64,000 nt of DNA from Rhizophagus clarus (GCA_015698045.1 BLAL01000011.1:1552501-1616500), one strand, 5' to 3'; positions 24,775-36,659 are shown, numbered from the stretch's first letter. A program made the numbers and translations. Notes: generated by a model from the sequence alone, not told the origin.

Positions 24775-25015
24775 TCACAAAAAATCGGCATTCCGATTTT
24801 TAAATAGTGCATGCAAATCAGCACTCCGATTTTTAAATAGTGCATGCAAATTGGCACTCCGATTTTTAAATAGTGTATGCAAATCAGCTCCAATTTTTAA
24901 TAGTGCATGCAAATCGGTTCTGATTTTTAATAGTGCATGCAAATCGGCACTCCAATTTTTAAATAGTATATGCAAATCGGCACTCCAATTTTAAATAGTG
25001 CATGCAAATTCAACC
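24775..25015. repeat. Subterminal array, 33-bp units
   Basis: About eight copies of a unit of the form 'cactccgatttttaaatagt' followed by 'gcatgcaaatcgg'. Several have CG changed to TG or CA. Confidence 0.75.
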
Positions 25016-25149
25016 AATTTATTTTCTTTATATTTATGAAGTACGACACATGCAAAAATTTATTTTTTCTCAAAAAATTTTATTCAAAGTAGTTTAATTT
25101 AAAAATTTACATGTTTTATTAATAAGAATTTATTTTAATAGGAAATTAA

Positions 25150-26290
25150 TTTAAAAAAAAGAAATCTATAATGAAAGTAAAAAAATGAATCAAAGTAAAG
25201 AAATGTGTTAAAAAATTAATAATAAAGAAAAAAAGTGAAATAAAAGAAATAGAGGGAAATGAAAAGAAGTAAGGGGAAACAAAAAAAAACAAAAAGAATA
25301 CAAAGGTAAAGAAAATGAAAGGAATGAAGAAGGAAATGTAAGAAAAAAGGATAGTGTAATATAAAAAAAAAAACAAAAAGAATAGTAGGAAAACATAAAG
25401 AAATGAAAAGAGAGAAGGGAAATATAAAGGAGCGAAAAAAAAGGAGGGGGAAACGTAAAGGAACAAAAAGAAAGGAAGGAAATGTAGAAGAACAAAAAAA
25501 AAGGAGAAAATGCAAAGGAACAAAATGAAAAGAAGGGGAAACATAAAGTGATGAAACAAAAAGGAGAGTGAAACGTAATAGAACGAAAAAAATGGAAGGC
25601 AAAACGTAAAAAAAGAAAAAATAGAGGAAACATGAAGAAATGAAAGAGAAATGTGAATATACAAAAGAATTGAAGGGGAGATGAAAAGAATGAAGAGAAG
25701 TGAAAAGAAACAAAAAGAAACAAAAGAGACAAAATAAACTGAAAGGTGGGTGAAAAGAAAAGAATGAAGGGGGAAGTGAAAATAAACAAAATAAATAGTA
25801 GGAAAACATAAAGAAACGAAGGGAAATGTAAAGGAACGAAGGGGAAACGTAAAGGAACAAAAAGAAAGGAAAGAAATGTAAAAGAACAAAAAAAAGAGGA
25901 AATGAAATGAAAAGGAAAAGGAACAAAATGAAAAGAAGGGGGAAGCGTAAAGGGTGAAATGAAAGGAGGGAAAATATAAAAAATAAAATGAAAAGAGGAG
26001 GAACGTAAAGAGACGAATGAAAAGGAGATGAAACGTAAAGGAATAAAGCAAAATGAGGGCAAATGTAAAGTGATGAAACGAAAAGGAGGGTTAAACGTAA
26101 TAGTCGAAAAAAAAATAGAAGGAAAAACGTAAAAAAAAAGAAAAAAAAAGAGGAAGAAATGAAAGAGAAATGTGAATATACAAAAATAATTGAAGGGAGA
26201 CGAAAAGAATGGAAAACAAACGAAAAGAAACACAGGGGATAAAAGAAAAAATGAAAGAAAAGTTAGTAAATAACAAAATGTAATCGATCA
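25150..26290. repeat. Purine-rich minisatellite tract
   Basis: About 1.1 kb of plus-strand purines built from drifting units such as 'gaaacgtaaaggaacaaaaa' and 'gaaatgaaaaggaggg'. The very long minus-strand Phe/Ser/Leu frames are composition artefacts. Mirror-like purine runs could adopt triplex structure. Confidence 0.7.
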
Positions 26291-26319
26291 TAAAAAAAAT
26301 AAAATGAAATAAAAAGAAA

Positions 26320-27360
26320 CATACTTGTAAAGAAGCCCAATTACTAAAAACGTTCGATCGGAATCTGCAAAAAAAAGATGGATTCATTAGTAAAACGTTT
26401 CCTAAAAAAAAAAGAAAAAATAAAGTTTTGAAAATTTCAAAACTTACATTCATTACGCCCACGGCCATCGTCCAAGAATCGAAGACCAGAAGCTACTAAA
26501 AAAAAGATGGAAACGTTAGTAAAAACGTCTCCTAAAAAAAACAAAGAAAAAATAAAGTTTTGAAAATTTCGAAACTTACATTCATTACGCTCACGGCCAT
26601 CATCCAAGAATCGAAGACTGGAAGCTACAAAAAAAAAGACGGAAACGTTAGTAAAATGTTTCCTAAAAAAAAGAAAAAATAAAGTTTCGAAAATTTCGAA
26701 ACTTACATTCATTACGCCCACGGCCATTGTCCAAGAATCGAAGACTGGAAGCTACAAAAAAAAAGACGGAAAACGTTAGTAAAACGTTTCCTAAAAAAAA
26801 CAAAGAAAAAAAAAGTTTTGAAAATTTCAAAACTTACATTCATTACGCCCACGGCCATTGTCTAAGAATCGAAGACCGAAAGCTACAAAAAAAAAGACGG
26901 AAACGTTAGTAAAACGTTTCCTAAAAAAAAAAAGAAAAAAGTTTCGAAAATTTTGAAACTTACATTCATTACGCCCACGGCCATCGTCCAAGAATCAAAG
27001 ACCGAAAGCTACAAAAAAAAAGATGAAAACGATAGTAAAAACATCTCCTAAAAAAAACAAAGAAAAAAAAAGTTTCAAAAATTTCGAAACTTACATTCAT
27101 TACGGCCATCGTCCAAGAATCGAAGACCAGAAACTACAAAAAAAAAAGATGGAAACGTTAGTAAACGTTTCCTAAAAAAAAAAAGAAAAAAAAAGTTTCA
27201 AAAATGAAATTTCGAAACTTACATTAATTACGCCTATCGTCTAAGGAGAGAAAAAAGAGATATTGGTACGTTTCTAAAACTATTAATAATAAAACCTATT
27301 ATCAATTCGCCTTTCCAAAATCTTCAAGGCTGCATTCTACAAAAATGGAGAAAAGAAAGA
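26320..27360 (-). other. Tandem array of a 45-nt micro-exon (candidate spliced gene)
   Basis: Read on the minus strand, a first exon (about 27338-27298, NAALKILERRIDN) is followed by seven exon-like units of about 128-bp period. Each has a T-tract ending GTAG or CTTAG, then an exon ending ATGAAT or ATTAAT, then GTAAGTTTCG. Exon lengths are 18, 39, 45, 45, 45, 45 and 45 nt, all multiples of three. One frame gives the repeated peptide SLRFLDDGRGRNE. A last exon near 26362-26322 (attccgatcgaacgtttttag onward) is followed by GTATGT. Length conservation in threes suggests selection on a spliced product. One unit carries a CGA-to-TGA stop, so the present copy may be dead. There is no homologue I recognise. 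Confidence 0.45.
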
Positions 27361-27754
27361 AACATTAGAATGTTTCTTTAACACAAAACTTGCCGTTTTT
27401 ACAATAAAGCTAAAAAATTTTTTTTAAAATTAAATAAAAAAAAATTCGTTTTTTAAATTAAATAAAGTTAAAAAAAATTCATTTTTATGTTAAATAAAAA
27501 AAAAATTCGTTTTTTTAGATTAAATAAAAAAAAATATGGCTTCGTTGGATGACTGGTGTGTACCAACTTTTTATTTGTTTGTTTTTTTATTTAAAGAAAT
27601 ACATTCTAACAGTTGCTTTTTTTTATTTGTAAATGAGCAGAAGGAAAAAAATGAAACGTAATAAACAAAAATAAAAAAAAATTATCAATAAATCAATAAA
27701 TAAATGATGTAATTATATAGTCAGCCAATTAAAGACGATCATTTTTGATTGAAA

Positions 27755-27935
27755 AATCGGCAGAGTTATATAAAAATTGACAGAATTATATAAAAATTGG
27801 CAGAATTATATAAAATCGGCAGAATTACATAAAAATTGGCAGAATTATATAAAAATCGGCAGAATTACATAAAAATCGGCAGAATTATATAAAAATCGGC
27901 AGAATTACATAAAAATTGGCAAGAGCATATTAAAA
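27755..27935. repeat. Subterminal array, 20-bp units
   Basis: About nine copies of 'aaaaatcggcagaattatat', several with CGG changed to TGG. Confidence 0.75.
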
Positions 27936-27984
27936 TAAAGCAAATTCCGATTTTTTTTCATTCGACCTGTATATTTGTCACATC

Positions 27985-29165
27985 TTTAATTTTGCTTAAA
28001 TTCAGTACTTTGCTGAAACTTGAAGTTTACAATCGATATTGAATAAATATCATAACGATGTCATTACGATATCATTACGATATTTTAACAAAAAATCGAA
28101 TCGACGTCGTTAAGTTAGTCTTAACTATGTTTATTTGATATTGATTGGTTCGATATCTCTGCGATCACTATACGACATTTATTTGATATCGTAACTATAT
28201 CGTAGTGATATCATATTAACATCGAATTAACATTGCCAAAGTATTATAACATTTATTTATATCGTAACTATATCGTAAAGATAACATATTAACATCGAAT
28301 TAACATTGCCAAAGTATTATAACATTTATTTGATATCATAACTATATCGTAAAGATAACATATTAACATCGAATTAACATTGCCAAAGTATTATAACATT
28401 TATTTGATATCATAACTATATTGTAAAGATAACATATTAACATCGAATTAACATTACCAAAGTATTATAACATTTATTTGATATCATAACTATATCGTAA
28501 AGATAACATATTAACATCGAATTAACATTGCCAAAGTATTATAACATTTATTTGATATCATAACTATATCGTAAAGATAACATATTAACATCGAATTAAC
28601 ATTGCCAAAGTATTATAACATTTATTTGATATCATAACTATATCGTAAAGATAACATATTAACATCGAATTAACATTGCCAAAGTATTATAACATTTATT
28701 TGATATCATAACTATATCATAAAGATAACATATTAACATCGAATTAACATTGCCAAAGTATTATAACATTTATTTGATATCGTAACTATATCGTAAAGAT
28801 AACATATTAACATCGAATTAACATTGCCAAAGTATTATAACATTTATTTGATATCGTAACTATATCGTAAAGATAACATATTAACATCGAATTAACATTG
28901 CCAAAGTATTATAACATTTATTTGATATCATAACTATATCGTAAAGATAACATATTAACATCGAATTAACATTGCAAAGTATTATAACATTTATTCAATA
29001 TCGTAACTATATCGTAGCGATATCATATTAACATCAAATTAATATTACGAAAATGTTTTTACATTTACTCGACATCATAATTATGTCATAGAAATATCAT
29101 ATTAATATTGAATTAACATTGCTAAAGTATTATAACATTTATTTGATATCATAACTACATCATAG
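27985..29165. repeat. 74-bp satellite array (left subterminal)
   Basis: About thirteen tandem units of 74 bp built from 'aacatttatttgatatcata', 'actatatcgtaaagataaca', 'tattaacatcgaattaacat' and 'tgccaaagtattat'. Central copies (28250-28980) are nearly identical; flanking copies are diverged. The unit contains the palindrome GATATC. Confidence 0.85.
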
Positions 29166-29207
29166 TAATTTCATAAATTACATCATAAAAAATGATTTTA
29201 TATTTAT

Positions 29208-29284
29208 TACATTATAATAATAATTTACATTAATAATAATAATTTACATTAATAATAATAATTTACATTAATAATAATAATAAG
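29208..29284. repeat. Microsatellite (AAT/ACATT)
   Basis: Repeats of 'aataataataatttacatt', a slippage tract. Confidence 0.7.
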
Positions 29285-29350
29285 AAAATAAAGAAGAAAA
29301 TAAAGGTGTCCGTTCAACATTAGGTACCGATTCCTAGCAGATCCTTACGC

Positions 29351-29450
29351 AGTACTCTAGGGTTTTAGTTTTAGTAGCTTTGGTTTTGGTTTTGGTTTTA
29401 GTTTTGGTTTAGTTTTGGTTTTAGTTTTAGTTTTCTCCCTAGAGTTTCTG
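29351..29450. repeat. GGTTTT-rich tract bounded by inverted octamers
   Basis: CTCTAGGG at about 29353 and CCCTAGAG at about 29440 enclose about ten GGTTTT/AGTTTT units. It resembles G-strand telomere-like DNA of other eukaryotes but not the fungal TTAGGG repeat. The function is unknown. Confidence 0.5.
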
Positions 29451-29534
29451 ATCACGCTTTCACCATACAGGTTTACTAACGTCTACTAAGGCGCACACCT
29501 AACAGAACAACAACACCTGAGAAGTGAAGTAATA

Positions 29535-30390
29535 TTCAATGTGGATAGAGTGGATGGGTCAGATATGATAAATAGTGAAAACAAAATGGAAACGAAACAA
29601 AGGCGAAAAGAAAAAAGAAGACAAGATCAAAAAGAAATGATAAAGAATATTGATGGAAAAGATGAAACGAAAAGAAAGGGAGACGAAGAAAGAGAAATAA
29701 AAGGAAAAAGAAAAACTGAAGGGAGAACAAAAGGGGGGTCACATTTTCCTTTTTCTTTTTTTTCTTTTCATGTGATGAGTGAATACATCTTATTCCTTTT
29801 ATTCTATACATAAGTAGGATCCAATCGCTAAGGGTAAATTTAAAAAAATAAAAAATATAAAAAAAACAATTATGATTAATATAATATACTCTTTATAAAA
29901 TATATTTAAATTTTAAATTTAATACATAACCTTGGGATAATGGTTAGAGCAGGTAATCTCCGGGATTTTGAGAAAAAATAAAAATGATAATATTTTTAAC
30001 GTTAGCTCTTTAAATTTGGAAGTGTTAATTCTTAAAACCATAATATTATAAAAAAAAAATGCTGGCTGCTACGACTGACGCCACCCCGGACAAAGTAATT
30101 GGCGGCAGAAAATGTCATAAAATATCCAGCCCTATTTCATAACATTTTCCTCCAGGCTAAGCAAATATTACAAAAGAAAGCTCAAATATATTCAGCAATT
30201 TGAACATAGCATTTGAGAATACATTCTAACTCTCTTAAGTAATACCACAGTCTAACAAAGAAAGACTCAAACTATACCCTATTGTAAAGAAAGTACATAA
30301 CCAATCCCTCCTACAGAACCAGTAGACTTTACGAATATGGTAGAGTCCAAAAAAATATGAAAAATATGTGTATATGACATTTTCATACCT
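29535..30390. other. Non-coding; purine-rich tract at 29560-29745
   Basis: The tract 'agaaatgataaagaatattg'-type DNA gives reading frames on both strands with no family resemblance. Near 29931 'ggataatggttagagcagg' resembles an RNA polymerase III A box, but no B box follows at a proper distance. Confidence 0.35.
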
Positions 30391-30397
30391 GCTTAAT

Positions 30398-30790
30398 GGT
30401 TTCACTATTTATTTGAAAGTAGTTTTTTTGTCTTATGCGTTTTTTGGCGAACGGTCTTCGTGTTGCTGGCTATGTCGAATATAAACCAAAATGCCAAAGT
30501 ATTGTTAATATTGTAAAAGATAAGTAAAGTAAAAGAGAGAAGAAGAAAATACCATAAAGTGTTAAAATATAAGACAAGTATAATATTCGGCTTCACCATT
30601 TATTTAAAAGTAGTTTTTTTGTCTTATACGTTTTTTTGGCGAACGGTCTTTGTGTTGGTGGCTATATCATATATATAAATTAAAATGCCAAAGTATTGTT
30701 AATATTGTAAAAGATAAGTAAAGTAACTTGGATAAAAGAGAAAAGAAGAAAATACCGTAAAGTGTTAAGACAAGTATAATATTTAAGAAG
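30398..30790. repeat. Tandem duplication, two units of about 200 bp
   Basis: Units share 'aagtagtttttttgtcttat', 'ttggcgaacggtctt', 'aatgccaaagtattgttaat' and 'attgtaaaagataagtaaag'. They lie just downstream of the transposase 3' end. The phrase 'gccaaagtattgtta' resembles part of the 74-bp satellite unit. Confidence 0.7.
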
Positions 30791-30976
30791 AGAGAAGTTT
30801 ATTTTTGAAAATAAACAAAACATTACAAATTTTAGCTATTTTAGATCTCACATGCATGTAAACAAATCAATTTTGATTGGTTAATTTTAATATATTACAT
30901 CATGCATAATGATTAATGTGATTTTATTGGTTAATTTTAAAACTGACACAAATTATATATTTATATAATCAAACAA

Positions 30977-33900
30977 TTATACGGCTGTAAAATAAAAATT
31001 ATTTTTTATCCAAATTCTATTTGTGGTATCATGATTAGGTAGTTGGCACCTTTCTGAATTACAATTATGAATAAAATGTACTTTTTGAAAATTATCTATT
31101 ACAGTAATTGGAAAAATGCGTCTCCATTTATTTCCTGTTGCTTGAAGGCGGTAAAGTGGACATTTTAATACCGAATGTTCAGCTCCAGTATCCTCAAACC
31201 AATCTACAACAATAAAGGCATAATATTTGTCATTATTACTTTTATGTCGAAAGATACCTTTGATAACTGCATAAGATTCTTCGTGATCTTCTTCATAAAT
31301 TGTGATAAAATTACCAAGGTGTAAGTAGACTTTTGAAAGGATACCACTTTCTTCTTCAAATGTATATGATACCAATTTGTACCAACTAGTTGAAACATTC
31401 ATAAGTGCTGCCTCAAATTTCATATCCACATAAGATAAAAACAACTCAGTTTTAAAATTATGCAAAGTTAAGAGAAGTGAATCACGTTCCTGCTTTGACA
31501 TTCTTTTTTTTAAGGAAATATTGGAAATAAAATTTACCGGTGAAACAACTAAAATAAAGATCAGATACATGTGAAAAAATAAATATAAAGTATATATTAT
31601 ATTATATTATACTATTACTACTATCTTACCTTTTGTGTCATCAACATCTTGAGCTTGTTCTTCAATTGAATATTTATCCTCTGTAACATACCAGTTCAGA
31701 AATAATTGGCCAAAATTTGAATTTGTAAATCCAGTACAAGATTTATTAAATCTTGAATCTATATCACCATCTGCTAAATGTCAAATTGCAAATAGAGTAT
31801 TGTAACGTTTTAATAAATCCAAATCTATGTTTTTGCAATTAGTCTTTGGTACCATTCCTTTAAATATACGATGAACCATTTCTTTTATACCCACTTGGGT
31901 ATTAGTAAGTGTCCCAAAGGTTTTAGCATGCATCAAAAGATGCATATTAACGTGTATATTCGGTAAATTAACAAAACTAACAAAAACCTATAAAAAAATA
32001 AAATAATATTAATTATTTAAAAATTATTTCCATATTCTAAATTTCAAGTTCATAATTATACCTTTGGAAGGATTGAAAACTCTTCTTCAAGACATTGCTG
32101 TAATTCCTCATAGCTATCTGACGTAAATTCCCTATTAAATACTGTTCTCATAGTTTTTGCAACATGTACCCAACAAGCTATAATATTTTTTGGTACTAAG
32201 CTAATTCGAGATGCATTAATTCTTTGTTGAATGGTAACTGCTTCATTACGCTTGAAACTTGATTCTTTTAAAAACTGATTTAGTAAAAATGGGATAATCA
32301 TAGCTAATCTAAGTAGATCAGACATCATAAAACTATTGTAATGAGAAATAGGATTAGGTAAACGACACCACTTTTTTGGGATTTCAAAATTTTTCCAAAT
32401 TTTGATAAAATCATCTTCTCCTTCTCGTGAAAATAATTCACAAGTTAATTTTAACAGCCGCCCAATCTTTCCCGCGGTGGCATGATAAACATCCTGCGGA
32501 GTCTGTAGATGTTTTTCCCACTTCAATTTATCTAAATATTAGACGATGATCGTAAACCATATTCTGTACAAAGTTGGTCTCTTCTTGAAACTACAGATTC
32601 ATGAGAAATTTTTGAAATTTCTTCATCTGTGATATGATGATAACGTAATGTTGTTATAATATCCTGATTATGAGCACTCCATGATCCTTTATCAATTTTA
32701 CAGGTACGACAACCTTTATTTGCATTATGTCTAAATTCATTTTAAAAAATTTTAATAATTGTTACAAAATAATGTTATTAAAATTATTGATTAAATTGAG
32801 GATACCTCATTACTCCTGCCAAGTCGTTACCTTGGGGTAGATCTGCCGTGACAACGCCCAAACCGGCAATTACCCATGCATCTTGTCCTTGAACAGTCAT
32901 TATCTTCCCTTTCTCAAAATCTTTTATTTCTGAAACGAAAGGTACCAAGAATTCGTTAAAATTTCCGCCAAACGGTACAAACCTGAGAACAAAATGATTT
33001 TTGATTAGCTTTCTTTGATGTGTTGGCATATTGCCAAACTGTATATAGACGCCACCTAAAGAGTGATATACATTTCTAAATGTACCAAAATCATCATAAT
33101 AAAGATCTAAAAATAACTTATAAACTGGCATAGATGACGATGGTGGGTTTCTAATAGAAATGTAATCAGATGGGTGTAGGTATGAAAACTTTACGTCCCG
33201 AACACACCAATGGTCATTACATTTATAAATTATTTCGCTAATCCGTAATGAATCTTTGGGAATATTTTGATGCTGAAACGTCATCATTATAGCCACTTTC
33301 TCTAAAATTTGAGAGGTCATTATGGTTAAAAATGGTTCGTCCTGTAACCATACTTCCCCAGTAATAGAACGACGTTGTCTTGATAATTCTTTTAAATTTC
33401 CAGGTAAATCATTATAATTCAGGATTTTTTGAACTCGTAACTTATAATATTCATCATTTTTCAAAATTGCTCTCAATCTTCCAAGTTTTTTTTGGCCATT
33501 ATCTTGGTAGTAGATAAAATCACCAGATCGGTACAAAACTATTTTATTAAAAGTAAATAATCAATGTTAATAAATCATAATTGTATTAAAATACATTATT
33601 TTATTACCTTCTGATATTAATATTTCATGTTGTCCAAAAAGTGGTGATTCACCCCATAAGTTTCCATGCCAAAATTCTGATTTTTTTTCGGAATCAATAC
33701 CAGGTCCAAAATACATATGCTTCTTTAGCATCGGATTATTCAGAACACGCCATATAATTTCACTAATTAAGAGTTGATACGAAAGCTTTGATCCTCATGA
33801 AGTTGACGGAGTTTTTTTTGGTAAAATTTTAATAGACTTTGTTGTTATTGGTAGGAGAGGAAGACGTTTCCTCGATAATTGAAATCTTCGGATATTTTTT

Positions 33901-34482
33901 ATCACATGGGTAGGCTCAAATTGAGGATTATGAATGATATCGACAAGATCTTCATATGCTTTTATAGAAACATTGTGCTTCTGAAGCCAACAAAATAGTG
34001 CCGTAGCCGTATAATTATTAAAGTACGGTGCAAATTCACCATCACAGGATGGTATCTCGTCTTTATCCAAAGCTTCAATAATTTGATGTATTTCTTCCTC
34101 TTCGCTATTACGTTCCTCTTCATCATTATTACGTTCCTCTTCCACTTCATTATCATCATTGTTACCTTCCCCTTCCTCCTCTTCATCATTGATTTCATTA
34201 TCATCTACTTCCTCCTCTTCGCTATTGTAATCGTTGTCACTTTCTTCTTCCTCTTCAGTATCTGATGAATTTATATTATCTTGCGAAAATATCATCTTAT
34301 CATTGTAGTGTTGAGGATTAATTGAATCATATGCATTATCATCATCATTATTGTCTTGAAAACTTAAATTACCATCTTCATAATCATATTGAAAGTCCAT
34401 GTCTTCGTTATCATTATCAGGTGAACGTACGGGTGAACGTATTGCTACTCTCTCGTCAGATTCTGTTGTCTCATTAGGGTTG
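30977..34482 (-). CDS. CMC/Tnp2-like transposase, nearly complete, broken
   Basis: Five exons can be joined by four consistent introns: 33539-33607, 32731-32805, 31988-32061 and 31549-31629. An upstream exon is implied by the acceptor at 34483. The N-terminus is a long Asp/Glu-rich region. Then come MYFGPGIDSEKKSEFWHGNL, YRSGDFIYYQDNGQKKLGRL, the core VYKLFLDLYYDDFGTFRNVY with FGNMP and FVPFGGNF, VTADLPQGNDLAGVM followed by a CRTCK pair, HLQTPQDVYHATAGKIGRLL, and a C-terminal domain YYAFIVVDWFEDTG. The DLP..G.L.G..C..C arrangement matches the Tnp2 type of CACTA relatives. Lesions: TGA at 33797-33795, TGA at 31783-31781 and one frame shift near 32548. Both stops fit CGA to TGA. It sits in the left half of the large element and is divergent to the trihelix-RS gene. 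Expected role: cutting and joining of element ends. Confidence 0.7.
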
Positions 34483-34484
34483 CT

Positions 34485-35875
34485 GTAGGAAAACCGATTT
34501 CGAATTCAAATTGGTTTTATTGGTTCGATATGATTAAATTGTCTTCTCATCTTTATAAAAAATTTAAGATATCTTAATTTAGAATTTTATGATTCAATTA
34601 AAGCTTTAAATTATAAATACCTTTATATTATCAGCATGTCGACAAAAAAAAAAAACCCAAAAAAAAAAGCAAAATAGTTGATCAATTTGGTTAAAATCAA
34701 TGCCGATTTTGTTACATATCTGTACCAGATCATTAGCCAATTATTTACGGTATTCTCAAAACGGAGTAAATTAAGTTCGAATTAAGTTCTAATTATCAGT
34801 ATATATTGATGTTCCAATGCCGATATTGATGTACAATTTTTTTAACTATAATGTAGTATACAAATCGGCAAAGAATTTTTATGTGGTAAGGTAGCGGTGA
34901 GAAGAATTTCTTTTTAAAAAAAAAATTTTATGTGATCATATTCTTTTTTTTTTAACAATTCATTTAAGACCACCGATTGTCTTCTTATCTGTATTCACAA
35001 TTTCACACTTGGGATTATGTAAGGAAATTAAGAATTACTTTTATCGATTTGTATACAGTTAGTGAGTTGATTTATAATAAAAAAAAATATATTTTTTTTA
35101 TTGATATAAAATATTTTCTATTGCTGATATACTTGTGGCCAACCTTATTAAAAATAATATTTCTTTTTTATAAATTGTACCTAAAATCTGAATTTATTGA
35201 CTTAAATAATTTTTCTAAATCTGAAGAACGTAACGAGTATTCAAATCACATGATATATTCGAATCACGTCCAATAATATTTGAATATCTAACAAATATTC
35301 AATCTTACTTTGTTAAACTTGATGATAACTAAATTACCACAATAAAAAATTATTTTTTTATTTGCTATGCAAAATTAGCGTACCTATTCTTTGAATCGTC
35401 CTCTTTATTGCTCATTGTTATAGAACTTCGAATAGCAATCGTCAATTAGCAAAGATAACTATAATGAAACAAATACTTAACCCTGTTTTTTGTAATAATG
35501 TAATAAAATATCTATACGCAAATGATATGCAGGATCTATGATTACATTAAGATCATAAAAATTTGGGTAAAATTTTTATGAATTATTATAAGGTCCAAGA
35601 AAATTATATTTTTAAGACATGCTTTGAATAAATTAATAAATGGTGTAATCAAAAAAATATGCGTAATATATGTAGGATCTAAAGATGATTACATTAAGAT
35701 CTATGCAGAATCGTAATATGGAGTTCAAGAAATAATAATAAAATTTATTATAAATATGGAGCCTGTTCGCCATTTCACTCATTTTAAAATACTTTCTTTC
35801 TCTAATTAAATCAATTACTCTCAATTACTCGATTTTATAATATTTTTTTTTTTTATTTCATAATAATATTAAAAA
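34485..35875. other. Divergent intergenic region between transposase and trihelix-RS gene
   Basis: Probably holds both promoters. A roughly 150-bp phrase is duplicated: 'aggatctatgattacattaa' near 35533 and 'gatgattacattaagatcta' near 35684. No gene is supported; a frame at 34977-35276 has no resemblance to a protein. Confidence 0.4.
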
Positions 35876-36527
35876 ATGGCACAATTAAATACCGGGGCTT
35901 TACAGTGGCCAAACGACGCTACTCTCTCGTTAATTCAGTATCGTCGATTGTATCAACGATTTTTTTGTACTACTGCCATTCACGATCAAAAGGTGATTTG
36001 GAACCATATATCACAAAACATAAATAATGATCACCAAAACTTCGCGCCGACAAAAAGACAGTGCAGGAATAAATGGAATGCACTAAAAAGTGGTTATGAA
36101 AATTTGAAAAGGTTATTGAGTGGAAATCCGGAAGGATTTCCTACCCACACACCAACTCTTCATGATGAACGTTTTCATGATGAGTTGTCAGATGAATTCT
36201 GGCTTGCTGAAAGTAACAATTTATTATTTAATTGATTTTTTTTATTTAATTTATCACATTTATAATTAACTAATTGTTTTATTTTAAGCACCGGTCTGCG
36301 CAGCGAGAAGAAATAGGGTAGATCGTAAAAGATATGAGTATCGAAAGTGCAGGCGCTCTCGATCTCATCACCGTCATGAGCGCAGGCGCTCTCGATCTCA
36401 TCACCATCACGAGCGCGGGCGCTCTCGATCTCATCACCGTCACAAGCGCAGGCGCTCTCGATCTCATCACCGCCACGAGCGCAGGCGCTCTTATTCTCCT
36501 TACCCCCGTCATCGACACCGTCATTAA
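35876..36527 (+). CDS. Trihelix (Myb/SANT-like) protein with RS-repeat tail, intact
   Basis: Exon 1 (35876-36212) and exon 2 (36289-36527) join in phase across a 76-nt intron (GTAACA..TTTTAAG) to give 191 residues without a stop. Residues 1-115 form a trihelix-like domain: WPNDATLSLIQYRRLYQRFF, VIWNHISQNINNDHQNFAPT and KRQCRNKWNALKSGYENLKR. Exon 2 encodes a basic tail with four repeats of the form CRRSRSHHRHERRRSRS, then RRRSYSPYPRHRHRH. RS tails normally mediate protein or RNA contacts in splicing factors; here the pairing with a DNA-binding domain is unusual. It lies between the transposase and accessory gene of the large element and may bind element ends. It is the best-preserved gene in the window. 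Its role is inference. Confidence 0.75.
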
Positions 36528-36659
36528 AACAATTTTTTTTTTATCATTTTACCCTTTACTATTTTCTATTTTTTTTTTTTATTTTTATATTATAAATTTT
36601 TATTTTATTTTCATTTTTATATCATATGCGCCGATCCTTGGAATTAGCTTAAATTAAGA

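Larger units (their letters stand above)
24636..27971. mobile_element. Nested 3.3-kb element with micro-exon array
   Basis: Inverted ends ACAGGTCAAATAAAAAAAAT (24640) and the complement ending ATTCGACCTGT (27970) are flanked by a 12-bp direct repeat, tatttgtcacat (24624-24635 and 27972-27983). Each end has its own subterminal array sharing AAAATCGGCA: about eight 33-bp units at 24775-25015 and about nine 20-bp units at 27755-27935. The interior has a purine-rich tract (25150-26290) and, on the minus strand, a tandem micro-exon array (26320-27360). No transposase is seen, so it is non-autonomous or of an unknown type. A 9-12 bp duplication would suit a MULE. Confidence 0.65.

Noticed and set aside
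23157-26468. Very long minus-strand Phe/Ser/Leu reading frames
   Set aside because: They lie exactly on purine-rich low-complexity tracts, overlap each other in several frames, and contain no complex sequence.
27755-29165. CRISPR-like regular repeats
   Set aside because: Units are contiguous satellites without unique spacers, in a spliceosomal-intron genome.
29351-29450. Internal telomere
   Set aside because: The unit is GGTTTT/AGTTTT, not TTAGGG, and the tract is short and interrupted.
29930-29975. tRNA-like sequence 'ggataatggttagagcagg'
   Set aside because: Resembles an A box, but no cloverleaf can be drawn and no B box lies at a proper distance.
36279-36524. Antisense and other-frame repeat frames over the RS region
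   Set aside because: Shadows of the spliced RS tail, which alone joins in phase to an upstream domain.
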